Assembly (NCBI GenBank): GCA_905221605.1
Contig: CAJNDS010000262.1
Location: 30,001 to 92,000 of the forward strand
From: Symbiodinium natans
Lineage: Eukaryota > Sar > Dinophyceae > Suessiales > Symbiodiniaceae
DNA length: 62,000 nt
Direction: 5' to 3'
The notes beneath the pieces were generated by a model, which was not told where the DNA came from, made no database searches, and saw only the letters and a list, made by a program, of their open reading frames with translations. A program made the translations under genes and the position numbers. Below, one piece after another: positions 13,440 to 24,110 of the stretch (the stretch's first letter is position 1; each line of letters begins with the position of its first letter).

Positions 13440-13880
13440 TAAGCCCCAAACCTCAAACCCCAAACCCCAAACGCCCAAACCCTAAACCCTGAAGAACCCT
13501 AAACCCTAAAACAGCCTTAAAAAACCCTAAAAAACCCTAAAAAAACCTGGACCACGCCTGGTCCCACGCCAGGCTGCCCTCAGTGGTAAGCTTCGTAAAA
13601 TCCGCCAGGGCCCCCCAGAGCTGCATGAGCTGCAGCCTGGGACGCGTTGAGGGCCTTATAAGGCCCTTGTAAGGTTGAGGGTTTGGGGGTTTTGGGGTTT
13701 TGGGGTTTTGGAAGAAGGGCCTTAAGGCCCTTGTAAGGTTTAGGGTTTGGGGGTTTTGGGGTTTTGGAATTTTGGTCGTTTTGGGGTTTTGGAATTTTGG
13801 GGGTTTTGGGGGTTTTGGGGTTTTGGGGTTTTGGGGGTTTTGGGGTTTGGGGCTTTGGGGTTTAGGGTTGTTCAGTGGGT
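13440..13880. repeat. G-rich TTTTGGGG-like repeats with a segment duplication
   Basis: 13440-13550 is C-rich and telomere-like on the plus strand. 13676-13865 is dominated by GGGTTTT and TTTTGGGG units. The block beginning GGGCCTTATAAGGCCCTTG near 13650 recurs near 13727 as GGGCCTTAAGGCCCTTG, each followed by GTAAGGTT and the G-rich units, so there is an imperfect tandem duplication of about 77 bp. Closely spaced G runs could fold as G-quadruplexes (inference). Confidence 0.75.
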
Positions 13881-14460
13881 TTCGGGTTTAGGGTAGCTAA
13901 GACATGATAGGGCAATAGTGCAATAGGGCCATTTTCATATACAGCAATCGGAGGAGTCAGTCAAGCTTACCAGCAAGCTGTAGGGCAAAGAAAGGGCTTA
14001 CGCCTTGAGGGCTCGTAGGAGCCAAGATCCCTCATGAATACGGCTTAGCTCTCGTCATGCGTGCACGTAGGCCCTAGGCCCTGGAAGCAAAGCCCTTCAG
14101 CCCCCCAAAATCTTAAAAACCTTACAAAAAAACCCAAGCCCATTTCAACCTCTCCCTTCGCTGTTGCTTTTTCCATCTCCAGCAACCTGTGGAAAAGGGT
14201 GGCTGGGGGAAGGCGAGACCTCAGTTTCAACCCTAAATTGCCCCCCCAAAAAACCCTTTGGCGGAAACCCTAACCCTAAACCCTAAACCCTAAACCCTAA
14301 ACCCTAAACCCTAAACCCTAAACCCTAAACCCCTAAACCCTAAACCCTAAACCCAATGTTAGTTCTCAAAGTCCAGAAGCAGCACGGGGGCCTGGGCCGC
14401 CATCAATGGAACCAGAGCCTCACTCGTGTGCCATGTCCTACTATGGCGACTTCCCTAATA

Positions 14461-14669
14461 CTACTGTTAGCTCAAGAGCCCCCCATTTCTTTCAACGTAT
14501 TCTTCCCTATAGGGGTAATAAGGGGGGGGTGTTTGCTTCAGAACCCCCCAAGAAATTAAAAAGATGTATATTCTTCCCTGTAAGGGTAATAAAGGGGGTG
14601 TTTGTTTTTTGTGTTTTTTTTTTTTTTTTTGGGGGGGGGGGGGGGGGCGGGTTATTCAGCAAGTAGTAG
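14461..14669. mobile_element. Dispersed repeat family 2, two copies nested or in tandem
   Basis: A left end CTACTGTTAGCTCAAGAGCC is followed by TTCCCTATAGGGGTAATAAG. A second left-end-like sequence, TTTGCTTCAGAACCCCCC, occurs near 14533, then TTCCCTGTAAGGGTAATAAA. The unit closes with a T run, a G run and TTATTCAGCAAGTAGTAG. The two internal blocks suggest one copy inserted in or duplicated beside another. Confidence 0.5.
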
Positions 14670-17398
14670 AATAGGGCGTTGTAGGGATTATAGGTTTTCG
14701 GGTCTTTTTTCAGTCCTGCATAGCTGGCCGAACCGCAAGGCAGGGTTTAGGGTTTAGGGTTTAGGGTTTGGGGTTTAGGGTTTAGGGTTGAGGGTTTAGC
14801 TCTTTACATGTTGATCCCTTTCGCGGGTCCTTTTGATAAGGTGCCGTGCTATATAGGGGACCCAAAAAGGGACCCTAATTTAGAGAACTACCCATGTTCC
14901 ATTTGGTAGCCGAAAAGAATAAACCAAAGGCATGCCCTTGTTTGTGCGGTTTTGACGCGCTTAAGCGAAATCCTAGCAGGGTTTGCTTTGTTCGGATCTG
15001 ACAAAAAATCAAGACTTGGTGCAAAGAAGGGGTTGCTGCTGGCCAAATCAAGACCTAAACCTTCAGTTTTGGCGCCGACGCCGGTGCGTGCAGCAGCAAG
15101 CATATTAAGTAAATTTAAGCATTTGGCCCGTTTAAACTTCCGAAGACATCTGTTCCGAAAGTCCAGTTTCCCAACCTTTAAGCCTCTTTGCGATCAAAGC
15201 AGAGAAAAGCTGTGACGAAGGGGTGAGAGCGGGAAGCTAGGAGAAGTGCAGCGGGGATGGTGCCGAATGAAAAACAAGACCACGAAATCTGAGTATTTGC
15301 TTGAAAAAGACCAGAGGTCGGAGGGAGCTTGGTTGGGGTCTTGGAATGGGTCACCACCACGGGCCCACCCTAAACCCAAACTTGGGTAGTGGCTGAAGGC
15401 AGATCAGGAGCGGTTGCCTGCGCGGGGGCACGGGGGGAACCATGGGCTGCGTGCGCTTGCGCCGAAGTTTTTTTGATTCCAGCATGAAGGGGAAACTGAA
15501 ACCACACCAAGATGGAAGAGAGGGCTTCTTCCATTTCAGAAATAGGCATCCGCGGAGGCTCGGCCCATTTGCGAGACTGCGCCTGTAAACCCTTCATTTG
15601 TTCCATCTGGAAACCCGAAATGTTGCCCCTAAACGAGGATGCTGGGTGCTCACCACGGGGCATCCCACACATTAGGTGCCATCGACTTCTTGGCCGCGCG
15701 TCTCCTGCAAAAGCTTGGGGGGTCCCTCCTCATCATTGGCTGCTGTCGCACGCGGGCAGAAGCTTAGATAACTGAGAGGAGCCATCATTTTTGACAGTAG
15801 AGGGATTTTGGGGTATGGTCCTGATCATATCAGGACGGAATATGTTGAGTGGAGCCTACTTGGAGACTTCGCTCTCCATTCAAGGGCCTTCATTGAGGGC
15901 TGTCAGACAGCGTGAGCTTAGGCTTGTGCAGGAGCCAGGCTGATTTCAGGAAGTTCGGTGCCCCCCCCAACCCCTTCAACGAATTGGGATCTTAAGTTTC
16001 TAATCCTGGGGTCTGGGATGGGCACACCTGCAAGCGAAGGGTTCTGGCCAAATCTGGACGAAATGACTATACTAGAGCTTACAATCTGTCCGCACACCAT
16101 TCCGGATCGCACTGTCAGTCCTTTCAGACTAATTCTGGCAGCCTTGCTGTGGAAGCAAACCGGTGCTGAGAGTTTGGGGTAAGTAGTAAGCTACTGGTAA
16201 TTTAAGCCATTGGCTTGGCTTGGCTCCTCCAAAGAACGAAGGCTCCAGCCGCAAGCAGTGGCAGGGCCACTGCCGTCGCAAGCAGCCGAGGGGAAGCCTT
16301 TTTGCTGCCCCGCGTGCACTCCTTGCAGCGGCCGGCGCTGCTGCGGAAGCCCTCCGCGCAAACGACGCACAAGGGCCCGGCGTAGCCTCAGCGGAGAAGG
16401 CTCCCAGTTCGAAATAATAATAATAATAATAATAATATTAATAATAATAATAATAATAATGATAATGAGAATAGTAAGAGGAATGGAGCCTACTGAAGCA
16501 TAGCGGAGCCTTGTGCGCAGCCCAGCTCCGAGGAAGCGTCGCAGCGCGCCTCTACCAAACACCTGGCACACTGCAGGCGCCCCAACACCCCCTAAACCCT
16601 AAACCCTAAACCCTAAACCCTAACCCTAAACCCTAAACCCTAAACCCTAAACCCTAGAAAAGTGATTGACTGCTCTTCCGATACTCCTCAGTCGTCCTTG
16701 GTTTTCTACGGATTCTATGGCGCGGCTGACCGCGGCGGTGCAAGGGAGTTCGTTGTGTCCACTTCGCTGGGGCTCTTGCTTCCTAAGCTCGTGGAACCTC
16801 AATGCTGCCGCAGATGGTTTACATGAGAACGGGTGCGCACTACATTGGCTACACATCTACAAATCTACAAGCTGTGGCCATAAGTATGCCGATAAGCTCT
16901 GGAAGAATCTTGACTGTCTGACTGTCTGAAGGAACCAAGTCAATGTTGGGGGAAGATTGGAAATGAGGAAAAGTCCATGCATCAACCATGAGCAATATCC
17001 GGACTGTCGCCGAAACACTTCAGTACCCTTCAAAGCGACTACCATGCTACAACCTTGGAGGAGAAAAATGCAGCTCAACCTGTGTCAACAAACAAGGTTT
17101 CTGAACTTGCTCCTAGCAGCGCTTATAAGCTCTTTTTGGTAAAAGTTGCGCTGGCAACCACAACAAGACACTTTCCTTTCAGACTAGAATGACGCGTGGA
17201 AGCAATTTCGCCACTGTAAGACAATACAGACAATAATGGTTATCATTCTGGCAATCTACCACTTCAGGCTTCAGCAAACCCTAAACCCATAAATTATTCC
17301 TGTGAACTAAATTCGCCCAATCGGACCGTGAAAGCTGAAGTTGAACTGCACATCTCATTTACATAGATTGCAAGAGGCATCTGCCCTGATTACGAAAG

Positions 17399-17462
17399 GG
17401 TTTAGGGTTTATAGGGTTTAGGGTTTAGGGTTTAGGTTTAGGGTTTAGGGTTTAAACCCTAA
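17399..17462. repeat. Head-to-head telomere-like array
   Basis: TTTAGGG units on the plus strand run directly into CCCTAAA at TTTAGGGTTTAAACCCTAAA, so the two orientations meet at a point. Confidence 0.85.
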
Positions 17463-17560
17463 AGTCTGAGTCTAGAACCTTCATCCATGTGCGTGAGCCT
17501 TGTTGGGGATTCCCGCGGCAGGGCTAAAGGCTTTGTAGAGGCTTGGGATGGCTCTCAGGG

Positions 17561-17634
17561 GGTTTAGGGTTTAGGGTTTAGGGTTTAGGGTTTAGGGTTT
17601 AGGGTTTAGGGTTTAGGGTTTAGGGTTTAGGGGG
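17561..17634 (+). repeat. Interstitial TTTAGGG array
   Basis: About ten perfect heptamers. Confidence 0.95.
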
Positions 17635-17877
17635 CTCCAGCCTTGAGGCGTTCGGAGATCGGGGCTCAAACCGCGCGTAGCCCCTCTTTGTGGGCGCTGT
17701 CTCTGCGATGCTGCCGGCTTCGGGGCACTCCTGCAACGTAGCGTTCTGGAGCTGCTTTGACCTGAAGCCCTCGAAAAAAGGCCGAAGCCGTCAAAGCCGT
17801 TTTCCTTGAAGCCTGCTGATTCTGCTGATCCCAAAGTTCTGGGCTTGCGCGTAGTTTGCCATATTAAAATTTAAATA

Positions 17878-18183
17878 TATGGTTTAAATGTGCCGTGATG
17901 CTCGGTCCCCAGACCGTGAAGACAGGACCTTCTTCAACGGCGCAAGGCTGAAACCCGTGAACTCCCTGAGACCCTGAGCCCGGTCCAAGTGAAGCTCGCT
18001 GCAGTCTTTGCAAGCATTCTCCAGGAGTGCTGTGCGCTGCTCGCAGAGACAGCTGGGTTTCTTGCCCGAGTTGAAGATCCTGCACCGGCGGAAGAGGGTT
18101 TCTGGGATGAAGGCCGTACTTCAACAGAACTTGGGGACCCTTTTGGAACCAGACCCTCTCTGAACCCACGAAGGACAGGTACA
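17878..18183 (-). CDS. Possible 3' exon of the LRR gene, with an in-frame TGA
   Basis: Skipping the dispersed repeat at 18184-18300 lets the upstream Cys-rich frame (...WECEPC) continue into a Cys-bearing frame that begins TCPSWVQRGSGSKR. It later shows RRCRIFNSGKKPSCLCEQR and ENACKDCSELHLDRAQGL, and stops at a TAA near 17878. A single TGA interrupts it near 18120. Cys spacing and polar composition fit the end of an extracellular Cys-rich region, but no family is recognised. The TGA means this is a decayed end, a sequence error, or a wrong frame. Two other minus-strand frames are also open across much of the interval, so confidence is low. Confidence 0.3.
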
Positions 18184-18300
18184 GCTATTTGCTTAATTAA
18201 GAAGAACCCCAAGAGAATAAAAATAAACAAAAATCCCTTTCTTACCCTTAACAAGGAAGATGATACACATTAATTTCGGGGCTCTTATAAGCAAATTAGC
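18184..18300. mobile_element. Dispersed repeat family 2 copy at a coding-block edge (candidate introner)
   Basis: Inverted ends are GCTATTTGCTTAATTAAGAA and CTCTTATAAGCAAATTAGC. The interior contains CTTACCCTTAACAAGG, the inverse-type core of the family. On the minus strand it begins directly after the CEPC codons of the LRR gene, and its first bases, TAA, give the stop codon if it is not spliced out. It therefore behaves either as an intron or as a terminating insertion. Confidence 0.6.
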
Positions 18301-21300
18301 AGGGTTCACACTCCCAAAGTCTCGGGGGCCTCCCGTAGGCGCATAGGCAGCTCTCGAGGTAGCTGGCTCCGTGCTCCTCGTGGCCGCTATTCTCCGGGCA
18401 GGGGGTGCATTGGGAGCTGTTGAAGTCTGGGTTGTAGTGGCCAGGGCCGCATTTCCTGCAGCTCGTTCCTAGACTGAGCTTGGACACCCCAGCAAAGTTT
18501 GTAGACTTTTTCTGTTTCTTAGGAGCTTTTAGTACCCAAAAAAGGTATTAAAAACAGATTTCAAAGGTACCCCTAAGGTTCGCTCGCCCTGCCACCCGGG
18601 CAGACATCTGCAGAGCTCCGGGAGGACCAGGGCAGGCGTGACTTGCAAGGGGCCATCTGCCAAGTCGTAGCAGAAGTAACCTTCGGCTTTGTTGACCTGC
18701 GCCATCTCAAGGGTTCTGCTCAGATTCCCCTTCCTCAGCAGCTCTTCTGCCTCCAGTCTGCCACTGGCCGTGATGGAGGTGTTCATGAGCTCGAGGCGGA
18801 TTCCTTGCTCCACGGCGTGGCTCAGCAGCCCCCTGCGCATCGCCAAGGGCCTTTCGTTATCCATCAAAGAGAGCAGCGTGGCCGCATTCAGAAAATCAAT
18901 GCCGCTCAGGGCATTCTTGGAGAGGTCCAGCACTTGAATGGCGTTGGCGAGCGGAGCAGCTTGTCGGAGTCTCACCGAGTCTTCACTCTCAACCACAGCC
19001 AGCAAGCGCAGGTCGGGCAACACACCCGTGAGCTTGCAGCCCGCTGCTTCCACCTTTGCCAGGTGCCCAGAACGAGCCAAGGGCCGCAGCAGCTTGTCCA
19101 CCGAACACTTCAGTGGGCATCCAGAAACCTCGGCTGTATTACCCCCGTCCTCCCTCCGTCCGAACAATGCTAACAACCTTCCTTTGGCCAGGTCCCCATT
19201 CAAGGGATTTCAGACAATGCCAAAGCTTTTACCCCATACAGAGTTTTCCTTAATACACTCCCGACATGACCCCTTATCTTACCTTGGGGATCTTGCAAAA
19301 GGGTACCCCCCAAGCCCAAGGGTACCCCCTACTTAGGGGTCCCCCAGCAAGACCAGAACTTCGAATTATGAGAGCCTCATTCTTTAGCTGCGGGCAAGTG
19401 GCACTCAAGTGGTTCAGGGCTGGCAGTACCTTATCAGCCGGGGAGCAGGTTCTGGGGGCCTTCTGAAATTTAACAGATCTTGCGAACAAAACCCCTAAAC
19501 CTATGACGCTTAGTATATGTGCACCGGCACATGATTTAGCATAGCCTTCGTATATGCATGTAGGCTCTAAACTGACGGAGGAGATAAGGGCCGATAAGGC
19601 GCAACAAAATTTTCGTAGCTGCCGCGCCAGCTGTGAGCATCGGGCACGAACTCGGCCTTGCTCCCCTCGCCGCGGAATTCGCAGAGAAGCCCTAAACCCT
19701 AAACCCTAAACCCTAAACCCTAAACCCTAAACCCTAAACCCTGAACCCTAAAAGCACACAATCAATAAACATCAAAGGCCCTGGCGGTGAGATCCAGCAC
19801 TTGAAGTTGCGGCAGCTGCGCACGCCATCGAGCGCTCAGGCGACCCGACACCTTGCGAAGGTCAAAAAGGCTCAACGCCTGCGAGATGCTTGCTGGGGTT
19901 TAGGGTTTAGGGATTCGGGCTTAGGGTTTAGGGTTTAGGGTATTAGGGTTTAGGTTAGGGTATAGGGTACAGCGATTCGGGTGCCCAAAACAGGGTTCTG
20001 CCGAGGCACCTGTGAATGCGCCAGCAGGGCCTAAGGTCACAACTCGAAAGGACCAACTCGCTTGGGACTTGCATATGAAGTTCCAGGGAGCTCACTTGGG
20101 ATGGAATGAGCCCTGGAAGGTTTATGGGTCCCTAAACCCTAAACCCTAAGCCCTAAGCCCTAAACCCTTAATAGGGATTGTAGTAGAATAGGGTATATGA
20201 CCCCCCCCCCCCCGCCCCCCGCCCCCCCGAAATTCTAGGGTTCAGTTGGTCCTCACGGTACTTGCCCTGGCCTTCTGGAGCATGCCGAACTCCAGGAGTG
20301 CGCCCATATCACCGGAGATGTAGGTGGCGCTGAGGTCCAGAATTCTCAGTACCGGCACACCCTGCACAAGGGTTCAGGGTTTAGGGCGTTAGGCTTTTCA
20401 AGGCGTTTCTTATCTTCCTTGATAGTGGCGGTGGGGCTCGTTGGGAACTTCAAAAAGGGAACCGAAGGCTTCGGGTTTGAGTTTATGAACTCCAAGCCCC
20501 TAAGACCCTCGGAATCCGTCGGGTACCAGTTCCTGCAACTGTAGGGCTAAAAAGCGCATGGGTTTTTTGGGCTTCGGCTTGCAGGGGATCGCTTTACATC
20601 CTTCGGCTCCTCAGCCCTCAGCTCGAAAGAGCTCCAGCAACCCAATGTCCACTCAAGAGCCCTAAACCCTAAACCCTAAACCCTAAACCCTAAACCCTAA
20701 ACCAGGCACAAGAAAAGCAACGCCAGGAAAACCTGGGTCTCGAACCTTACGGCCCGCCATCCCTAAAAAATCTCTCACTTTCTACTATTTGCTCAAGAGC
20801 CCCCCAAAAAATAAAGAACAATAATCCTTACTTCACCCTTTTATCGTGGGGTTCTTAAGCAAGTGGCCCCCTGGGTGGCCTTGAGGGCGCTTAAGTCGCC
20901 GGAGATCCCCGTGCCGCGAAGCTCCAGCTTTTCCATCCACGTCGAGTTCTGCAAGGCCTCCAAGCCCCCTGAGATCTGCGTCTTGACGAGGTTCAGGCGC
21001 TGCAAACTTTTCAGCCGCTTCAGGGACTCCAGCCGGCCTTCGAGCCGTAGATTTCCCAAAGACAGCGTGGACATGTGGGACAGGTCTCGCAGATTCTCCA
21101 ACTGCCCCACGACATTCGTGTGGCTGAGGCCCAAGACCCTCATCTGGGTCATGTGGCGGAGGCAGTTCAGTTCCCCTGCGACCTGGGTGTTTTGCAGTCG
21201 CAGCTCTGTCAATCGACCCATCCTTTGCAAGTCTTCCAGCCGCCCAGCCACGCCGGTGCTTTCGAGAAGCAGGTTCGTCAGTGTGCCCGTGCTTTTCAAG

Positions 21301-21890
21301 GCCCCCAGCTGCCCGCTGACTTGCGTATGGCTGAGATCCAGGTACTCTAACTTGCTGAGATTCTTCAAGAGCTCCAGGTTCCCAGTAAGCTGGTGGTTCC
21401 GTCTCATGTCCAGCAACTCCAACCTTGGTAGACCAGTAACCATATTGCAACAAGGGCACCCTTTTTTTGGCTAGGTGAGTTTTATAAGGGAACCCATAAA
21501 CCAAGCAAAAGAAAAAGTAAAGGGCACCACTGGGCCACTAAGTAACCAAGCCAACTCCCCGATCTCCGCTGGCAACTCCCCGGTCAGGCCTTGCTGCCGC
21601 ATGTTGATTGCATCGACGCACCCCTCTTCATCTGTGTCCTGAGTTGCTGAAGCATATACATACATGTATATATACACACAATAATATATATATATATATG
21701 CAGTATACAGTGTGTGCATATGTCAATTCTTGTATAAACGGTCAACACTAAACCTGAAACATCATTTCCAAGAGCGACCAAGCCTCCGGATCCACCCCGC
21801 CCCAGCATCTCACCCCTTCAATTTCGCAGTGATCTCCTTGCAAATCCTTCTCTGCAACACCCAGCTTTCGGAGCACCGTCCTGGGCTGAT
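18296..21890 (-). CDS. Multi-exon leucine-rich-repeat protein with Cys-rich C-terminal region
   Basis: Coding blocks in order on the minus strand are as follows. ~21890-21755 is an LRR N-cap-like exon (GDHCEIEGVRCWGGVDPEAW). ~21660-21548 reads DEEGCVDAINMRQQGLTG then ELPAEIGEL. ~21440-20868 has about eight LRRs of about 23 residues, with core L..LDLS.T.VSG.L. ~20362-20222 has GVPVLRILDLSATYISGD. ~19885-19770 has LPQLQVLDLTA. ~19150-18560 has further LRRs (VLDLSKNALSGIDFLN, RLELMNTSITASGRLEAEEL) and ends at CRCLPGWQGERTLG. ~18487-18300 is an ephrin-receptor/TNFR-like Cys block, CRKCGPGHYNPDFNSSQC. Plant-type LRRs followed by this Cys fold suggest an extracellular recognition or adhesion protein (inference). 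No signal peptide or membrane segment was seen, so the 5' end is probably missing. Exact splice sites are uncertain. Confidence 0.72.
19689..19752 (-). repeat. CCCTAAA array in an LRR-gene intron
   Basis: Eight or more heptamers lie between LRR coding blocks. Further arrays in the same gene's introns are at 19897-19972 (TTTAGGG), 20131-20170 and 20659-20704 (CCCTAAA), so telomere-like sequence in both orientations fills its introns. Confidence 0.9.
20782..20865. mobile_element. Dispersed repeat family 2 copy at LRR exon end (candidate introner)
   Basis: 84 bp with inverted ends CTACTATTTGCTCAAGAGCC and GGGGTTCTTAAGCAAGTGG. On the minus strand the right end starts immediately after the LRR codons DLSALKATQGA. 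It thus marks the exon's 3' edge, and a stop follows within the repeat if it is not removed. Confidence 0.6.
21442..21541. mobile_element. Dispersed repeat family 3 copy between LRR coding blocks, GTAACC direct repeats
   Basis: 100 bp flanked by identical GTAACC hexamers at 21436-21441 and 21542-21547, which look like a target-site duplication. It separates LRR codons ELPAEIGELAW from TGLPRLELLDMRRN on the minus strand. A relative with matching ends is at 41460-41565: both have GTAACCATATT then an AAGGG block at one side and GGGCACC..CTGG.CCAC.AAGTAA at the other. Exact removal leaving one hexamer does not restore the frame, so either splicing is offset or a base has been lost. Confidence 0.6.
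21660..21715. repeat. (TA)n-rich microsatellite
   Basis: Alternating TA/CATA sequence at an LRR intron. Similar tracts are at 23431-23460 and 23500-23523. Confidence 0.8.
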
Positions 21891-23430
21891 GAGGGAGTCG
21901 TGCCTTTGTTTAGGAACCTTGTTGCAAACGTCGTGATGTCCAGAAACTTGGAAGTAAAGTTCCTTGACAGCAACCCAGCATCAGGAGCATCTTCGCTTCT
22001 GCCTTCCTGTCGTGTGTATTACCTGAGTGGAGGCGCCGCTGCAAGTACCCCCTACTAGCAGAGCGGCCATCAACTGCTCAAAGCAATGTTGTTTGGCTGC
22101 TTCATCAGACTACCCCATGCTTTTGAAAAATCGGAACCCTTGCAAATTCCGCAACACCATGGTGAACTCGAGTATGTTAGAGTATACCACAGTACATCAT
22201 AGTACCAGAACCTCCGAAGCTTTTCCGGCGCCGGCTCCACGCAAAAACAACTCAACCTGGCCCAACCATTATAAGCCCTCACTTGAAATTTCCCCTTTGA
22301 CCCCCTACTATAATCCCATATGAAGGACTGTTAGTATTGAAGGGGCAACCCGTACTATAATCCCATATTAAGGACTGTTAGTATCCGCCGAGGCCTCGGG
22401 CCAAAGGTTTAGAGGTTGTGAGAACAGGCACCCCCGAATACCAAATTTTTGCTTAAGCCCCCCAATATTTTTGCCTGGAATGGGTACCCCCTGTGGGCGA
22501 CCACGATCTGAAAGCGGACGGTTCGCCAGGACCAGGGGCAGTCGAAGCCCGGCCCAGCTGTGAGCATTAGGTTACGAACCCTGTCCAAGCCTGAACCTTG
22601 AACCTTGAACTCTAAACCCAAAAACCCTAAACCCCAAAACACAAACCTTGAGCCCGAAGCCCTCAACCCTAAACTAACCCTCAACCCTCAACCCTCAACC
22701 CTAAACCCTAAACCCTAAACCCTGGGGGCCAGCGACTTGGGCGCGGGGAATCACCATGCTCACGCGGATGCGCTGGGCCGGGCCGAGGCGGGTCGCGTAG
22801 CGTTAAAATTAAAAGGGGGGGGGAACATCGCAAGCCCTCACCGAGGCACAGGTCCGAGCTGACTTGAATCGAAGGTGGCCATTAGCCAAGATCGGCTTGG
22901 CTTCCTGCGCGACAAAGGGAAGCCCGGACATGCCTTTGACAGGCCCTGTGGGACTTTTTGAGTCTGGCAAAAATGATAGGGTCATTGTGGCATGGTGTCC
23001 TATAGTAAAGCGTCATACAGGATAGAAGGTGAAAGCAAACAACATACAATAGCAACTACTGTGTGTATAGCGTGCTCACCAGTTCCATACCCCCTGGCCG
23101 GCTTCGTTGAGTTGAAGTGACACTGTCTGTTTGGCACCTGGTACCCACAGTCCTTCTCGGTTTTGATTCCTGAACTTCTTGACAGAAAACCCCCCCCCCC
23201 ACCCCAAATCCATAACTCAAAGCATGCACATGGCCCTTGTGTCATGCTCGTGGTCCGTCTCAGCACTGAAGTTGGACAGCCACTCAAGCACCTGGCATTG
23301 GACGTTCCTCCAGTTCTCCAATTCATGAAGGGATCCTGATTCTTTGAGTTTTGTGTTGAGGGCTTTAAAGTAGGATTTAGGGCAATCGCAAAAACGCTGG
23401 CTTTAGTAGGTAGGGACCGAGGGAATGAAC

Positions 23431-23463
<33 letters not shown>

Positions 23464-24000
23464 TTATTTATTTATTTATACATATATAAACACACATACA
23501 TATATATATATATATACATATGTACATATTTCAATGCGTGTGGCGGGTGGGGGGGGATGCGGATTAAGCAAATGTGGCATGTAAACCTGTGAGCAGTACT
23601 GAACTGGACAAGAAAACACCGCTGAATGAGACCGGGAAGTCGTTCCCGGGCCCTACTTTTCCGATTTCCCGGTTTGGCACCAACTCGGCTACGCACGCGG
23701 CAAGCGCGGCCAGGTTGCAGCATCAGTGCTAGAAGTTCTGGAAGGCTCAGGGAAATCTCCACAGCACCGAAGACCCCGAACCCTACATGGGCGCAGCCTT
23801 GGGCTTGTGGTCCGTCCCAGGAGCACTGAAGTTGGTAGGCCACTCAAACCCCTGGCATTGGACACTTCTCCCTTTGACGAAGTTGCGTTGGGGTTTTGAG
23901 GCAGGCTCAGAACGAAGTACTCCTAGGCCTCCGCAGAGGAGTCAGGAACAAGCAGACAAGGATCGCCCCCCCTTTTCCCAACCGTTTCAAACCTGTGCAA

Positions 24001-24110
24001 CCCTAAACCCTAAACCCTAAACCCTAAACCCTAAACCCTAAACCCTAAACCCTAAACCCTAAACCCTAAACCCTAAACCCTAAACCCTAAACCCTAAACC
24101 CTAAACCCTA
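24001..24110 (-). repeat. Interstitial CCCTAAA array
   Basis: Fifteen or more perfect CCCTAAA heptamers. Confidence 0.97.

Larger units (their letters stand above)
1..17860. other. Gene-poor region rich in telomere-like arrays
   Basis: I see no convincing gene here. Open frames are short, lack domain features and often read through simple repeats. The region holds many CCCTAAA/TTTAGGG arrays. Those not listed separately are at 612-672, 2300-2340, 6221-6278, 6972-7017, 10401-10428, 14267-14354, 14743-14800, 16589-16659, and a few units at 9649-9670 and 12559-12570. It also holds homopolymer C, G and T runs, (TA)n at 9427-9442, 9988-10005 and 12118-12135, (CT)n at 12059-12082 and (AAT)n at 16414-16460. 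Dispersed repeats with inverted ends are listed separately. Short isolated exons could have escaped notice. Confidence 0.6.

Noticed and set aside
15370-15775. Overlapping open frames of about 90-100 codons on both strands
   Set aside because: Neither frame has recognisable motifs or supporting neighbouring exons.
16191-16571. Open frames through the (AAT)n tract on both strands
   Set aside because: Poly-Ile segment arises from the microsatellite and the flanks show no recognisable protein.
18643-19336. Plus-strand open frames of 132 and 176 codons
   Set aside because: Antisense to the LRR coding blocks; the minus strand has clear LRR consensus.
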